From Saccharum officinarum (taxonomy: Eukaryota > Streptophyta > Magnoliopsida > Poales > Poaceae), in contig CM036209.1 in NCBI GenBank assembly GCA_020631735.1, forward strand, positions 7,167,451 through 7,231,450: 64,000 nucleotides of DNA, in the 5' to 3' direction. Position numbers and translations under genes: made by a program. The notes under the pieces were generated by a model. That model saw nothing but the letters and a program-made list of their open reading frames with translations. It was not told the origin of the DNA and ran no database searches. Shown piece after piece: positions 26,735 through 37,181 of this stretch. The stretch's first letter is position 1. Each line of letters starts with the position of its first letter.

Positions 26735-29700
26735 GGAAGGCATTGGGTGCTTGATAGTGGGTGCACTCAACATATGACCGGGGATTCTTGTATATTCAAA
26801 TTAATTGATACAAGTCAAAATGGTGGTTTTGATGCTATCACTTTCAGCAACAACAAGAAAGGCAAGGTCAAAGGGCTTGGTAAAATTGCTATCTCAAATG
26901 ACATGAGCATATCTAATGTGTTGCTAGTTGAGAGCTTGGATTTCAATCTTTTATCGGTGGCACAACTTTGTGATCTTGGCTTTAAGTGCATATTTGGTAG
27001 TGATGATGTTGAAGTCATAAGTGTTGATGGATCAAATTTGATATTCAAAGGATTTAGACATGGTAGCTTATACTTGGTTGACTTCAATGATAGTGAGACA
27101 CAATTGACATCATGCTTGCTTAGCAAATCTAGTATGGGATGGTTGTGGCATAGAAGGCTTGGTCATGTTGGAATGAAATAATTGAACAAACTTTTGAGGC
27201 ATGACTTAGTTAGAGGCTTGAAAGATGTCACTTTTGAAAAGGATAAACTATGTAGTGCTTGTCAAGCCGGCAAACAAGTTGGAAACACACATCCTAGTAA
27301 GAGTGAAATGAGCACATCAAAGGCATTTGAGCTATTGCACATGGACTTGTTTGGGCCAACAACATACACTAGCATTGGTGGCAACAAGTATGGTTTTGTG
27401 ATTATAGATGACTACACTAGATACACTTAGGTGTTCTTTCTCTATGACAAGAGTGATGTTTATGATCTATTCAAGTCTTTTGTCAAGAGGGTGCAAAATG
27501 AGTTTGAGACTACCATCAAGAAGATTAGAAGTGATAATGGTAGTGAATTCAAGAACACAAGAATTGAAGATTTGTGTGATGATCTTGGTATTGGACATCA
27601 ATTCTCACCGACATACACTCCTCAATCCAATGGTGTAGTTGAAAGGAAAAATAGAACCTTGATTGATATGGCTAGATCAATGCTTAGTGAATATAATGTG
27701 AGTCATTCATTTTGGAGTGAAGCTATCAACACAGCTTGCTATTATAGCAACTGTCTCTATTGCCATGGAAAGCTTGGGAAGACACCATATGAGCTATTGA
27801 ATGGAAGAAAGCCCAACATTGCATACTTTAGAGTGTTTGGTTGCAAATGCTATATTCTCAAGAAAGGCACTAGATTAAGCAAGTTTGAAAAGAAATGTGA
27901 TGAAGGGTTCTTACTTGGTTATTCTACCACAAGCAAGGCATATAGAGTTTGGAATCTTACAAATGGCACCTTAGAAGAAGTTCATGATGTTGAGTTTGAT
28001 GAAACCCAAGGATCTCAAAATAAAGCTCAAAACCTTGATGATGTGAGAGGAGATCAATAGTCAAATGCAATGAAGAACATGGACATTGGTGATATAAGGC
28101 CGATGCAAGTTGATGATGATGATATTCATGTGATCAACCAAAGTATGCAAATTAATACAAATCAAGCAAGCTCTAGTGGTACTCTTGATGAAGCTCAAGA
28201 TCAAGATCAAGCAAGTGGAAGCAATCAACTCCCAATACTCCAACCTACTATTATTGCAAGAGATCATCCATTGGACCAAATTATTGGTGGAATTCAAAGT
28301 GGTGTTCAAACTAGATCAAGGCTAGCATCCTTTTGTGAATATTACTCATTTGTGTCACTTGAAGAACCTAAGAAATTAGAAGATGCTTTGAAGGATTCCG
28401 ATTGGGTAAATGCCATGCATGAAGAACTAAACAACTTTGCTAGAAATCAAGTTTGGAAACTTGTTGAGAGACCAAAGAACTACAATGTGATTGGCACTAA
28501 GTGGGTCTTTAGAAACAAGCAAGATCAAGATGGCATGGTTGTGAGGAACAAAGCAAGATTAGTAGCATAAGGATACACTCAAGTTGAGGGTCTTGACTTT
28601 GGAGAGACATATGCACCGGTTACAAGATTGGAAGCAATTAGAATCTTATTAGCATATGCTTGTGCACACAACATCAAACTCTATCAAATGGATGTCAAGA
28701 ATGCATTTCTCAATGGCTACATCAATGAAGAAGTTTATGTTGAGCAACCTCCCGGTTTTGAAGATGATAAGAAGCCCGACCATGTTTATAAGCTAAAGAA
28801 GGCATTGTATGGTTTGGAGCAAGCACCTAGAGCATGGTATGAGAGGTTGAGGGACTTTCTCCTCTCTAAAGGATTTAAGATGGGAAAGGTTAACACCACT
28901 CTTTTCACCAAGAAGTTTGGAAATGACTTGTTTGTGTTGCAAATCTATGTGGATGACATTATCTTTGGATCAACTAACCAAGACTTTTGTGAAGAGTTTG
29001 GAAATATGATGGCTAATGAGTTTGAGATGTCTATGATTGGAGAGCTTAGTTACTTCCTTGGACTTCAAATCAAGCAAATGAAGAATGACACTTTTGTAAG
29101 TCAAGGCAAGTACATCAAGGACATGATCAAGAAGTTTGGATTGCAAGATGCTAAGTAAATGAGTACACCAATGGGCACTAATGATCAATTGGGTATTGAT
29201 GATAGTGGAAACATGGTAGATCAAAAGCTATACCGGTCTATGATTGGAAGTTTGCTCTATGTCACCGCTTCTAGGCTGGATGTTATGTTTAGTGTGTGCA
29301 AGTGTGCAAGATATCAAGCTTCACCTAGAGAAAGTCACTTGAAAGCAACCAAGAGGATATTGAGATATCTTAAGGGCACTCATGATGTTGGATTATGGTT
29401 TCCAAAAGAGTCTAATTTTGAGTTGATTGGATATTCGGACTCCGACTATGGTGGATGCAAGATTGATAGAATGAGCAAAAGTGACACTTGTCAATTGCTT
29501 GGAAGGTCTCTTGTTTCATGGTCATCAAAGAAACAAAATAGTGTTACACTATCTAACGCCGAGGCCGAATACATTAGTGTTGGTAGTTGTTGTGCACAAT
29601 TGCTTTAGATGAAGGCCACCTTGAATGATTTTGGAATCAAGTTCAAGAATGTGTCATTGTTTTGTGACAATGAAAGTGCTATCAAGATGACACAAAATCC

Positions 29701-29899
29701 GGTTCAACATTCAAGAACCAAGCACATTGACATAAGGCACCACTTCATAAGAGACCATCAACAAAAGGGTGATATTAGCATTGAAAGCATTGGCACCGAA
29801 GATCAATTAGCCGACATATTCACAAATCCACTTGATGAAAAGAGATTTTACAAGTTGAAGAATGAATTGAACATACTTGAGTTCTCCAACTTGAAATAA
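26735..29899 (+). pseudogene. Copia pol (protease, integrase, RT, RNase H) with six in-frame stops
   Basis: The domains are in Copia order: protease LDSGCTQHMTG (26750), pre-integrase WLWHRRLGHVGMK, integrase core (HMDLFGPT, IIDDYTRYT, IRSDNGSEF, GVVERKNRT), RT (MDVKNAFLNG, YVDDIIFGS near 28947) and RNase H (GYSDSDYGG, NAEAEYISV, DNESAIKM, LADIFT). The frame stays the same throughout. Stops lie at 27179, 27428, 28058, 28568, 29156 and 29606, with a natural stop at 29897-29899. At least four stops sit at positions normally Gln or Trp, as expected from C-to-T or G-to-A changes. The element cannot make its own enzymes. Confidence 0.85.
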
Positions 29900-30808
29900 G
29901 TGCACCCTCACATTTTTATATGACATGCCTCTCCTCCAACATAGAAAGGTAAAGTTGTTTGGCATATCATTAATACTTTGCTAAGGACATGGTTAGAACA
30001 TATAGACATAGTTGCATGACAAATAAGCTCATTCATGAAAATTAAATGATTTTGATGTATATATGGTACCACTATTTCTTCTATGTTTGATTGATCTAGT
30101 GGTAGCATATGACATGTTTGTGGGCTTGCAAACCTAGTGTTAAATCTAGTAAACGAGCTCATGATGTGTAATTCAACATGGTCAAGATAACCCTTATACT
30201 TTATGAGGTGTGAAAAAGCTTGTCCTTGGATCAAACCGAATTACATATTCTAGGCAAGTGATCTAGATTAAACCATAATTTGGACTCCCTCATATTGATT
30301 GACTTAACTCTCACTAAAATTAGCACCTTTTTGGTGATTGTTGACAAAGGGGGAGAGAAAAGTCACAAAGATATTGCAAAGAGAGAATAAGATATAATAA
30401 AGGGGAGAGAAAAGTCACAAAGAAATAGAACTTGAATGATGATTTGTTGAGAGTAGTTTTACAAGCGGTATCTAGACACCTTTGCTTATAATGTTGATCT
30501 CACGGGGTATTTTAGGGTTTGTGATCTTTACAAGTAATGTATTACAAGTGGTGTCTAGCTACATCGATGCTAAGGGTGGTATATAAAGGCAACTTCGATT
30601 GGTATCACGCTTCAAAGGTCCATTCTATATACCTTAGCATCAATTTGATAGTAGTAACTCTCCCAAAATTCAAATCCATACATATATGCATAATTGAACC
30701 AAACTCATGGAAGCACATATGTAGGGGGAGCTAATACTATCGAAATTGAAAATTGATTTCATTTCATATCTTTGTGATGGTTGTCATCAATTACCAAAAA
30801 GGGGAGAT
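29900..30808 (+). other. Spacer between Copia pol and 3' LTR, with polypurine tract
   Basis: No reading frame of note. A short motif GGGGAGAGAAAAGTCACAAA occurs twice (about 30350 and 30401). A purine run ending GGGGAGA directly precedes the 3' LTR and is the likely plus-strand primer. No env-like frame was found. Confidence 0.6.
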
Positions 30809-32848
30809 TAAAAGCCCAAGTTTGGTTTTAGTAATTAATGACACCAAGTTGCTAATGTCATGTGTTAAGTGTTTTGAGTTAGGCACAAGCAACACATGTG
30901 ATGAAGGTGTATGTGGCAAGAAGTGGTAGCCACAAGATCACAAAGAGATGGTGCATGTACATGAAATGATGATCATGGTGGAGATGCACATAAAAGGAAG
31001 GACATGATGATCAAGTGGAGGAGAAGGATCTAAGAGCACAAGGCAAAGATATAACCATAGGGGTTTTTCCTTTTGCCGGTCTAAGATGAGTAGAGAAGTG
31101 ATTGACCGGGTTTAGGATACATAACCGACTATCTAGAGGGGCAATCACGGTTAGCTCGGAAATCAAGTCCCACTAGATCATTGTCTTGAGCATATGCATT
31201 AGGATCTAGTAAAGAGCTAACATAACGCCTTGGAAAATGATTGTGAAATGCTAACACACATGCACATGGTGATTTACACATGGTGGTGTTAGCACGTTTG
31301 AGAAGGCGGTGGAATTTGAGCGGTAGAGAGGGGTTTGGGTTCCTCTCTCCCTCCCGCCGAGCTTGCGAAACGGGATTCGGCGCTTTTTGGAGAAGTGAAA
31401 TGCCTATTTTCTACTATGCCAGAAGTTGGAAAAGAAACGGAGGCGAACGGAGGTCACTGTAGTGACCGGACGCTGCACCGGACGCGGTCACGGTTTGACC
31501 AGCGCGTCCGGTCAGTTCATTCGGTCACTGCGCCTAGGGTTAGTGATCGGACGCTGGTCTGGCCTGACCAGCGTGTCCGGTCAGTTCACCTGTGCGCAGA
31601 AGCAGAGTGAGCGACCGGCGCGTCCGGTCCTTCACGGGACCGGCGCGTCCGGTCAGGCGTCCAAAGGGGCAGAAAGCGCAGGAGTGATGATCGGACGCTG
31701 GGAGCGTCCGGTCACATACGATCGGACGCGTCCGGTCGTTGAGGGAGCTTACTGGACTCAAACCGGACGCTGGCACTGTCACGTCCGGTCATTCGCTAAG
31801 GCGCGTCCGGTCGTTGCTTCGCGAGCTCGTGGTGCTGAGCGATCGACGCGTCCGGTCAGTTGACCAGCGCGTCCGGTCATATGCTAGAGCGCGTCCGGTC
31901 ATAGCAACGGTAACTTCTGACGCGTACTGTTCACGCTTGTCCTGTAGTGACTGGACACGTCCGGTCACCCTGACCAGTGCGTCCGGTCATCACGATTTGA
32001 ACTGCGTCGTCCGGTAACGGCTAGCTGCGTATCCCTTCGTTATAAATAGACGTTGGCCGGGGTTTGAGGGTATCTCTTACACATTTTGAGACCTAGAGAC
32101 ATACTTTGAGCTAGAGAACAACCCCTCCACTCATCTCTTTGATTAGTTGCACATCTTGAGTGAGATTGAGTGAGATTCAAGTGCATTGCTTGAGAGTTGC
32201 ATTCTAGAGGCACTTGATCTTCGAGTTGCTGCGGATTTCTTGTTACTCTTCCGTGTTTCCCGACACGGTAGATGGCTTGGAGCAGCGGAGGTGATTGAGC
32301 TCATAATTGGAGATTGTTGGAGCCTTCACCAAGTGTTGTAAGAGGTTCTTGATCCTTCCCCACGGGAGTTCGCGAATTGGATACTCTAGTGGAACTCGTG
32401 GCTTGGAGGATCCCCATCTTGTGTGCGGTTGTGCGGCGCCCGCCGAGGGCTTGACTCTTGATAGTCAATTAGCTCGCGAACCGACAAGTGGGTGTATCGC
32501 CACAACGGGGAGTAGCTTGCCGGGAAGCAAGTGAACCTCGGGATAAATTCTTGTGTCATTCTCTTCCCGAGGATTTCTCTTGTGCGATTGATTGATTGGT
32601 ACTTCTCATCTCTACACGGCGGTATAATTACTCAAAGCTCTTCTCTTGTATTACTTCTTATTTCTAGCTTGTAGTAGTAGTTGTGTTTAGTGAATAGCTT
32701 TGTTATAGACTTGTGTAGGTGGCTTGCTTAATTAGTTAGAGCTAGTGCATTTGCTTCGCCACCTTTTGTACTAACGTGTGGTTAAGTAATTCTTGTAGAA
32801 GTTTTAATTAGGCTATTCACCCCCCCTCTAGCCTATTTGGACCTTACA
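30809..32848 (+). repeat. 3' LTR of the 10.3-kb Copia element
   Basis: 2040 bp, ending CCTTACA before CATGG. It begins TAAAAGCCC where the 5' LTR begins TGAAAGCCC, a single G-to-A change that alters the terminal dinucleotide TG. A TATA box is at 32041. Confidence 0.85.
31456..32015. repeat. Array of GTCCGGTC / GACCGGAC motifs in the LTR
   Basis: In about 560 bp there are about 13 exact GTCCGGTC words plus inverted partners. The fullest form is close to the palindrome GACCGGACGCGTCCGGTC. Spacing is irregular, the tract is CpG-rich, and it stops just before the TATA box at 32041. Equivalent arrays are at about 15838-16395 and 23194-23745. Its position suggests a U3 enhancer or chromatin target, which is an inference. 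Confidence 0.8.
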
Positions 32849-32853
32849 CATGG

Positions 32854-33227
32854 GCCTTTTAAAATATACCTTCTTCTGATAGAATCTTGTTCATTCACAT
32901 CAAAGGTTGAAATAGAACTCCTTAGGCCCGGGTCATGCTCAAGAGAATCAACATCATCAGCTGCAGCTAGAGGCGGTTCTTCTTCCTCTTCTTCTTCAAC
33001 TTCATCTGTTGTAGCTATAGTTGTACCTGTAGCTACCACTGTAGGTGTTTCTGTCCCTTCATCCACGGCCAGTGCTACAATACCACTTTCAACACTCACA
33101 ATTAGAGGATCTTCTACAATAGGAATAGACAACTCTTCATCAGCAACTGGAATTGGTGGAGCAGTCTGAGTTGCAACTTTTTTGCCTCATGCTTCTGAAA
33201 AAGAAATGCTATATTTGATTTCTTCAT
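32854..33227 (-). pseudogene. N-terminal part of the hAT-derived gene
   Basis: Across the Copia target duplication this minus-strand frame joins the zinc-finger segment at 15186 or 22541. Here it reads LEHDPGLRSSISTFDV and RRRYILKGPC, and it continues there with HLYAYNYPSRK. That matches the usual DPG..I and YI..GPCQP blocks ahead of the TTF finger. A likely ATG is at 33227-33225. A six-base homopolymer at about 33178-33183 puts a TGA between that ATG and the rest. One more base there would keep the frame, so a homopolymer error or a real mutation is possible. The residues between are acidic (a Glu run) and low complexity. Confidence 0.7.
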
Positions 33228-33937
33228 GCCTCAAATTCCTGAAAAATCACAGCAAATTTCATTTAATTCTAGGCTCACAGATGATAGATCTACAATCCCT
33301 AAGCCTTTACAGTCCAATCCAATATCCAAAATCAAAACCCTAAGTCTTAATTGCATAAATCCCTAAACCATTTGAGAGAAAAAACAGTGAACTCACTGCT
33401 CATAGTCTCACAGACACAGAGGAGGGAAGGAGGAGCCGAGCAGGAACGGGAGCCCCGGCCGCTAGCGGGATGGGGCGGGCTGCGGGGCTGCCGGGCTGGT
33501 GCGGTGCGGTGCTGGCCGTCTTGCAGGCTGCAGCAGCGGCTGGCTCCTCGCCCGGCGCCGCACGGCCACAGGGGAGGGCAGGGCAGGGCCGCAGGGGAGG
33601 CCAGCGCCCGGCGGGATGGGGCGGCGCCGCAACGGCTGGCTCCTCGCCCGACGGCGACGCCACTGCCTCGGTGCTCACTGCTCAGTCGCGCGCGCCAGGA
33701 GGGAAGGACTGAAGGAGGCGGTGCTCGGCGTCGTCCTGTGGGGGTCGCCTTTGGGAGGAGGGAAGGAGGCGGCGCTCGGCACCAGGAGGGAAGGACCGAA
33801 CCGGAGGACTGAAGGAGACTGCTTTTGGAGAAAGAGGAGCATTGGGCCAAGTTTGGTGGGCTGCGCGAAGTACTAAAAAAATTTTGGGCCAAATTCCAGG
33901 GTAGTCCTGGGCCTACCTGGACTACCCTTTGGGCCCG
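33228..33937 (-). other. 5' flank of the hAT-derived gene, very GC-rich
   Basis: The stretch 33415-33830 is extremely GC-rich and opens long frames on both strands. The predicted proteins are Ala/Gly/Pro/Arg-rich with no recognisable domain. I treat it as promoter or 5' UTR sequence of the element, ending at the probable right terminus. No separate gene is supported. Confidence 0.5.
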
Positions 33938-36346
33938 CCATCAAGCCCGGTGCCGTCTCCGGTCCATCCCCGTTCGCGTACAGTGACTCGGTGAGCTCGC
34001 CGTCGCCCTCCAGTGCTCTGCTCTCCTTTTGGTCAACCGGGGCCCTAGGTATTTTCTTGAGTTGCTCAGGTGAGGTGCACGCCACCGTACCTGCGTGGCG
34101 TTACCGGCTGTGCACCGAGCATCCCTGTCCAATTTCTAGTTTTGATCTTCTAGCTTGATGACCTTATCATCGCGTCATACATGCATTATTGTCGTTTTCT
34201 TTCAGAAAAACAAATCTAGAAATACTATGAAAATACACATGTACATGTAACCATCCTGAGCCAACCGTGACCCATGCAAGCTTTGCCCTGCTTTAATCCA
34301 ACTGCTAGCTTGATGATATCATATGAGGTCATGATGTGTTTTATGACCGTTTTTCTTTAACAAAACAAATCCCAAAATACAATAAAAATACACCACATAA
34401 TCAAAAGTCAATTTTTGACTCCGGTTCAGTTCGTTCTTGCCGTGTTAATCTCATGTCGATACAATCCACACGCTAGCAGTCATATTTAATTTATATCATG
34501 ACATTTGTCTATAATTAAAATGTTAATATTAACTTGGTTAATTTGCATGACACTAGTTTTGTAATATAAAAGCAATAATGTATATTTATACTTTGGTGCT
34601 AAATACATAAATATTAATGTGATTAATTACTAACGAACATAAATGTATTTCTAAATTATAATTTGCTTATGTCATATATAATTTAGTTAAATGCTTTTAC
34701 ATGTTTATTATTTCTTTTGTAATAATAAAGTTTAACTTGATTAAATTATTGGGTATTGTTCATAAACTAAGCATGAGTAGTTTAAGTCAGCTTTTGAATT
34801 AAATTATGTTTTGAGTCTTAACAAATCTTTACATGTTTTTGCTCGGTTAAAAGTATATATAGTCTTTTCTTTAATATAATAAAAAAAGGTCTCAGTAGTC
34901 GTTTTCTTCGAATCGTAGCTCCGATTAGCGTGTTTCTCGCGTCTTTGTGTTCATAGCAATTCGTCGATTAGTCTTCAAACCTCTTCACTTGTTTTATATG
35001 ATTGGTGTGTTGTTCTAATTTAGTTTTATTGTTTGCTTCGTGTATGCTTGCTCGGATGCTTGTATGATGTTACCTGTTAATCGAGTTCAGTCGGTGAGAT
35101 TTACGTGGTGATTAAGAAGCAATTCATTGGAAATTCGAAAGAGTTGGACTTGAAGAAAGATCTAAGTTTAAGGCAAGTATAGCATGTGATCATTGTTATC
35201 TAATCACTTTTAAAGCACTTGAATTACTATGCATGTGTCTCCTTGTTAAGGATGCCTTAGAAATTGATCTTGTACCTTGTTACCTGTAGTTTTGCATTGG
35301 GTAGCTATTGCTAGTGCTCAACATAAACTATGATTGTAATTTGACTAATGAGATATGCAATAACATTAAAAGATGACTTTTTAGTAACATAATTAAAGAG
35401 GGCTAGAGCATTGAACTATCTTTTGGTGCTTTAGTTTCTCTCAATAAGGACTTATCTATAAGCGAACATCTGGTACTTACAGTACAGCTGTGAGAGCTAC
35501 ATGGCTCTGGCTTTAGTCATATAAGAGGACCTTTTCTAGCTTGTTAGAGGCTACCCGAAAGGGCGCAAAATGGGTGTTTCTCGGGTTGGGTGTAGTGCGG
35601 CTTCTGTCCTTATGTGCATAGGCTGCGCGTCATTGTGCCATACGAAAGGGGAGCTCTACATTCGCAGGTTACAGAAACCTAGCGGCCCTAACTTGTTAGA
35701 TGAACCTTGGAAAGACTTCATAGTAAAACCTGTCTGCCCATAGAGGCCTTGCAAACCTCGGGCTTACGGGGATGAAAGTGTACAACCTCTGCAGAGTGTA
35801 AAACTGGTATATTAGTCGTGCTCACGGTCACGAGCGGCCTTAGACCCTTACAGAATAGATGATCACTATTGAACTGTAATATGCTTATGTTTTTACTATT
35901 CATTCTTCATATTACCTGATCATATGTTGATTCTGGGATTAAAGATAATTTGATGCTACTCATATGCTAAAACGTTACCAACTAAAAGCTACATGCAGTT
36001 AAACCCGTGTCATGCCTCTTGAACCTCATGAACCCCATGTTATGCTTGTTGAGTTCGACATGGACTCACCCTTGCTATTTCCCACACCTCAGGATAGTCT
36101 CTGAAGTTATTAGGCTTGTGATCAACCAGTCAGTTTGTTCCTGGAGTGAAGTCTACACCCAGTGTTCGGAGTTGTCTTTCCGCTGTGTTGCTCTCTAAGG
36201 TTATATCTTATACTATTGCATTATGTTTATTAAGCCTTTGTCTCTTGATATTACACTTTATCTGCGGCTATATGTGAGATTTAACTTCTTTCTTTCACAT
36301 ATAGTGTATGTCTGGTTTTGTCCTTAAAACCGGGTGTGACACATTT

Positions 36347-36852
36347 ATAGTCCTTCCATATCTATTTCTGGCTGAAATGGAGTCCATTTGACAAGCACTT
36401 CAGCAGCAGCAGCAGCACTGACTTTTTACCACTCCTGTGTCCTAACCAAAATGGATGCAGGCAACAGTGGCATATTGTCCAGAACTCCAGATCAGGCAGC
36501 TGCAGCTCATGGATCTCAGGGAACACTGGTGTCTACAAAATGGGTACAATGTAAGGTCATTAGTTGTGAGACATTAAACACAAGGTGAATCTTACATTGT
36601 TCTAGTAGAGCTAAGCAATATGCTGTTGAGTCCTTGTGCTTTAGTACTCCAAATGAGCCAAAGTACTTTTGGAGGGAGCTTCTGACATGGTTGGCGCGTT
36701 TGAGCATAACCAACCTGAAATTAGTTTGGAAAATGATGCTTACAAGTTTGCATCTTCATTTTGTTCTGAACCCAAATCAGTTCATTCTTGAGATCAAATT
36801 TAGCTAGCTCAGGGAACTATTGGAATGATGCACTTGAGGCATAGTCTCGAAG
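36347..36852 (-). mobile_element. Relic Ty3/gypsy pol C-terminus, copy X1 (right of the large insertion)
   Basis: The minus strand reads KYFGSFGVLKHKDSTAYCLA followed by KIHLVFNVSQL. This is the conserved gypsy integrase C-terminal block (usually KYYGPF..I...G..AY.L and KIHPVFHVSQLK). It aligns with 37985-38512. Frames beyond it are broken. It is the upstream part of the relic whose 3' part is at 5647-6448. Confidence 0.7.
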
Positions 36853-37181
36853 CATTGAACATGACCATGACAATGTGTTCGACTAATAGTGATCTTTTTT
36901 TAAAAAAACATAGTATATATATGAAATATGTATGAAATTATTCTTCTCAAAAGTTATTAGAGCGAAAAAATTGTTCCATGATACCATAATGTAGCTGAGG
37001 CTCAAATGAATAGACCAATGTACCTACATTTGTTAAATCTCTTGGAAAAAAAAACATATATTGGAAGCATTTCAAAGGATTTTGCTCCTCCTAACTACAA
37101 ATTATAGAATAAGCACTTCAATTTGAGATGAGATGTTTATTTTTTGCTAGATTAATAGTTAGAATGAGGGCCTCTGAGCTT
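36853..37181. other. Spacer between the two gypsy relics
   Basis: AT-rich and without coding potential. I see no repeat boundary or motif. Confidence 0.4.

Larger units (their letters stand above)
12630..27254. repeat. 7.25-kb direct duplication around an N gap
   Basis: Bases 12630-19905 recur at 20006-27254 in the same order: LTR end, hAT gene, Copia 5' LTR, gag and protease start. The copies differ by single-base indels, mostly in homopolymers. These are concentrated near 19440-19905 in copy 1 and near 20006-22500 in copy 2, the two ends facing the gap. There are also C/T differences at CpG sites in the LTRs. This looks like an unmerged contig overlap or two haplotypes rather than a proven tandem duplication. 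Confidence 0.85.
22542..32848 (+). mobile_element. Full-length Copia retrotransposon, 10.3 kb, TSD CATGG, coding region damaged
   Basis: It has two LTRs of about 2.03 kb (22542-24568 and 30809-32848), a tRNA-Met type primer site, gag, protease, integrase, RT and RNase H in Copia order. A purine-rich GGGGAGA tract precedes the 3' LTR. The target duplication CATGG is perfect (22537-22541 and 32849-32853). It is inserted between the N-terminal residues and the zinc finger of the hAT-derived gene. The long LTRs, large gag with two knuckles and roughly 900-bp spacer after pol suggest the SIRE/Maximus lineage, which is an inference. Six in-frame stops make it non-autonomous. Confidence 0.9.
7680..33937 (-). 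mobile_element. hAT-type element carrying the TTF/DUF4371 gene, with nested insertions
   Basis: The left end CAGTGGCGGACGCAGG at 7680 is a typical plant hAT terminus, followed by GGGTAGTCC. The right end near 33937 has the inverse GGACTACCC block and then GGGCCCG before CCATC. CCATC occurs on both sides (7675-7679, 33938-33942). hAT elements normally make 8-bp duplications, so the exact right boundary is uncertain. The gene inside is on the minus strand and is interrupted by two later insertions. Confidence 0.55.
6454..36341. mobile_element. Large nested insertion with an outer solo-LTR-like shell, TSD CATTT
   Basis: The unit starts TGTAACACCC at 6454 and ends GGGTGTGACA at 36341. It is flanked by a perfect 5-bp target duplication CATTT (6449-6453 and 36342-36346). 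Without the hAT insertion the shell is 6454-7679 plus 33943-36341, about 3.6 kb. It has no gag or pol, and I see no second LTR. The size, the TG..CA ends and the absence of internal domains suggest a solo LTR of a long-LTR gypsy family (Del/Tekay type). The family is an inference. A homologous site without the insertion exists near 37985. Confidence 0.7.

Noticed and set aside
33347..33892. A 181-residue minus-strand frame and overlapping plus-strand frames
   Set aside because: Extreme GC content gives open frames in all directions. It lies between the hAT gene start and its terminus.
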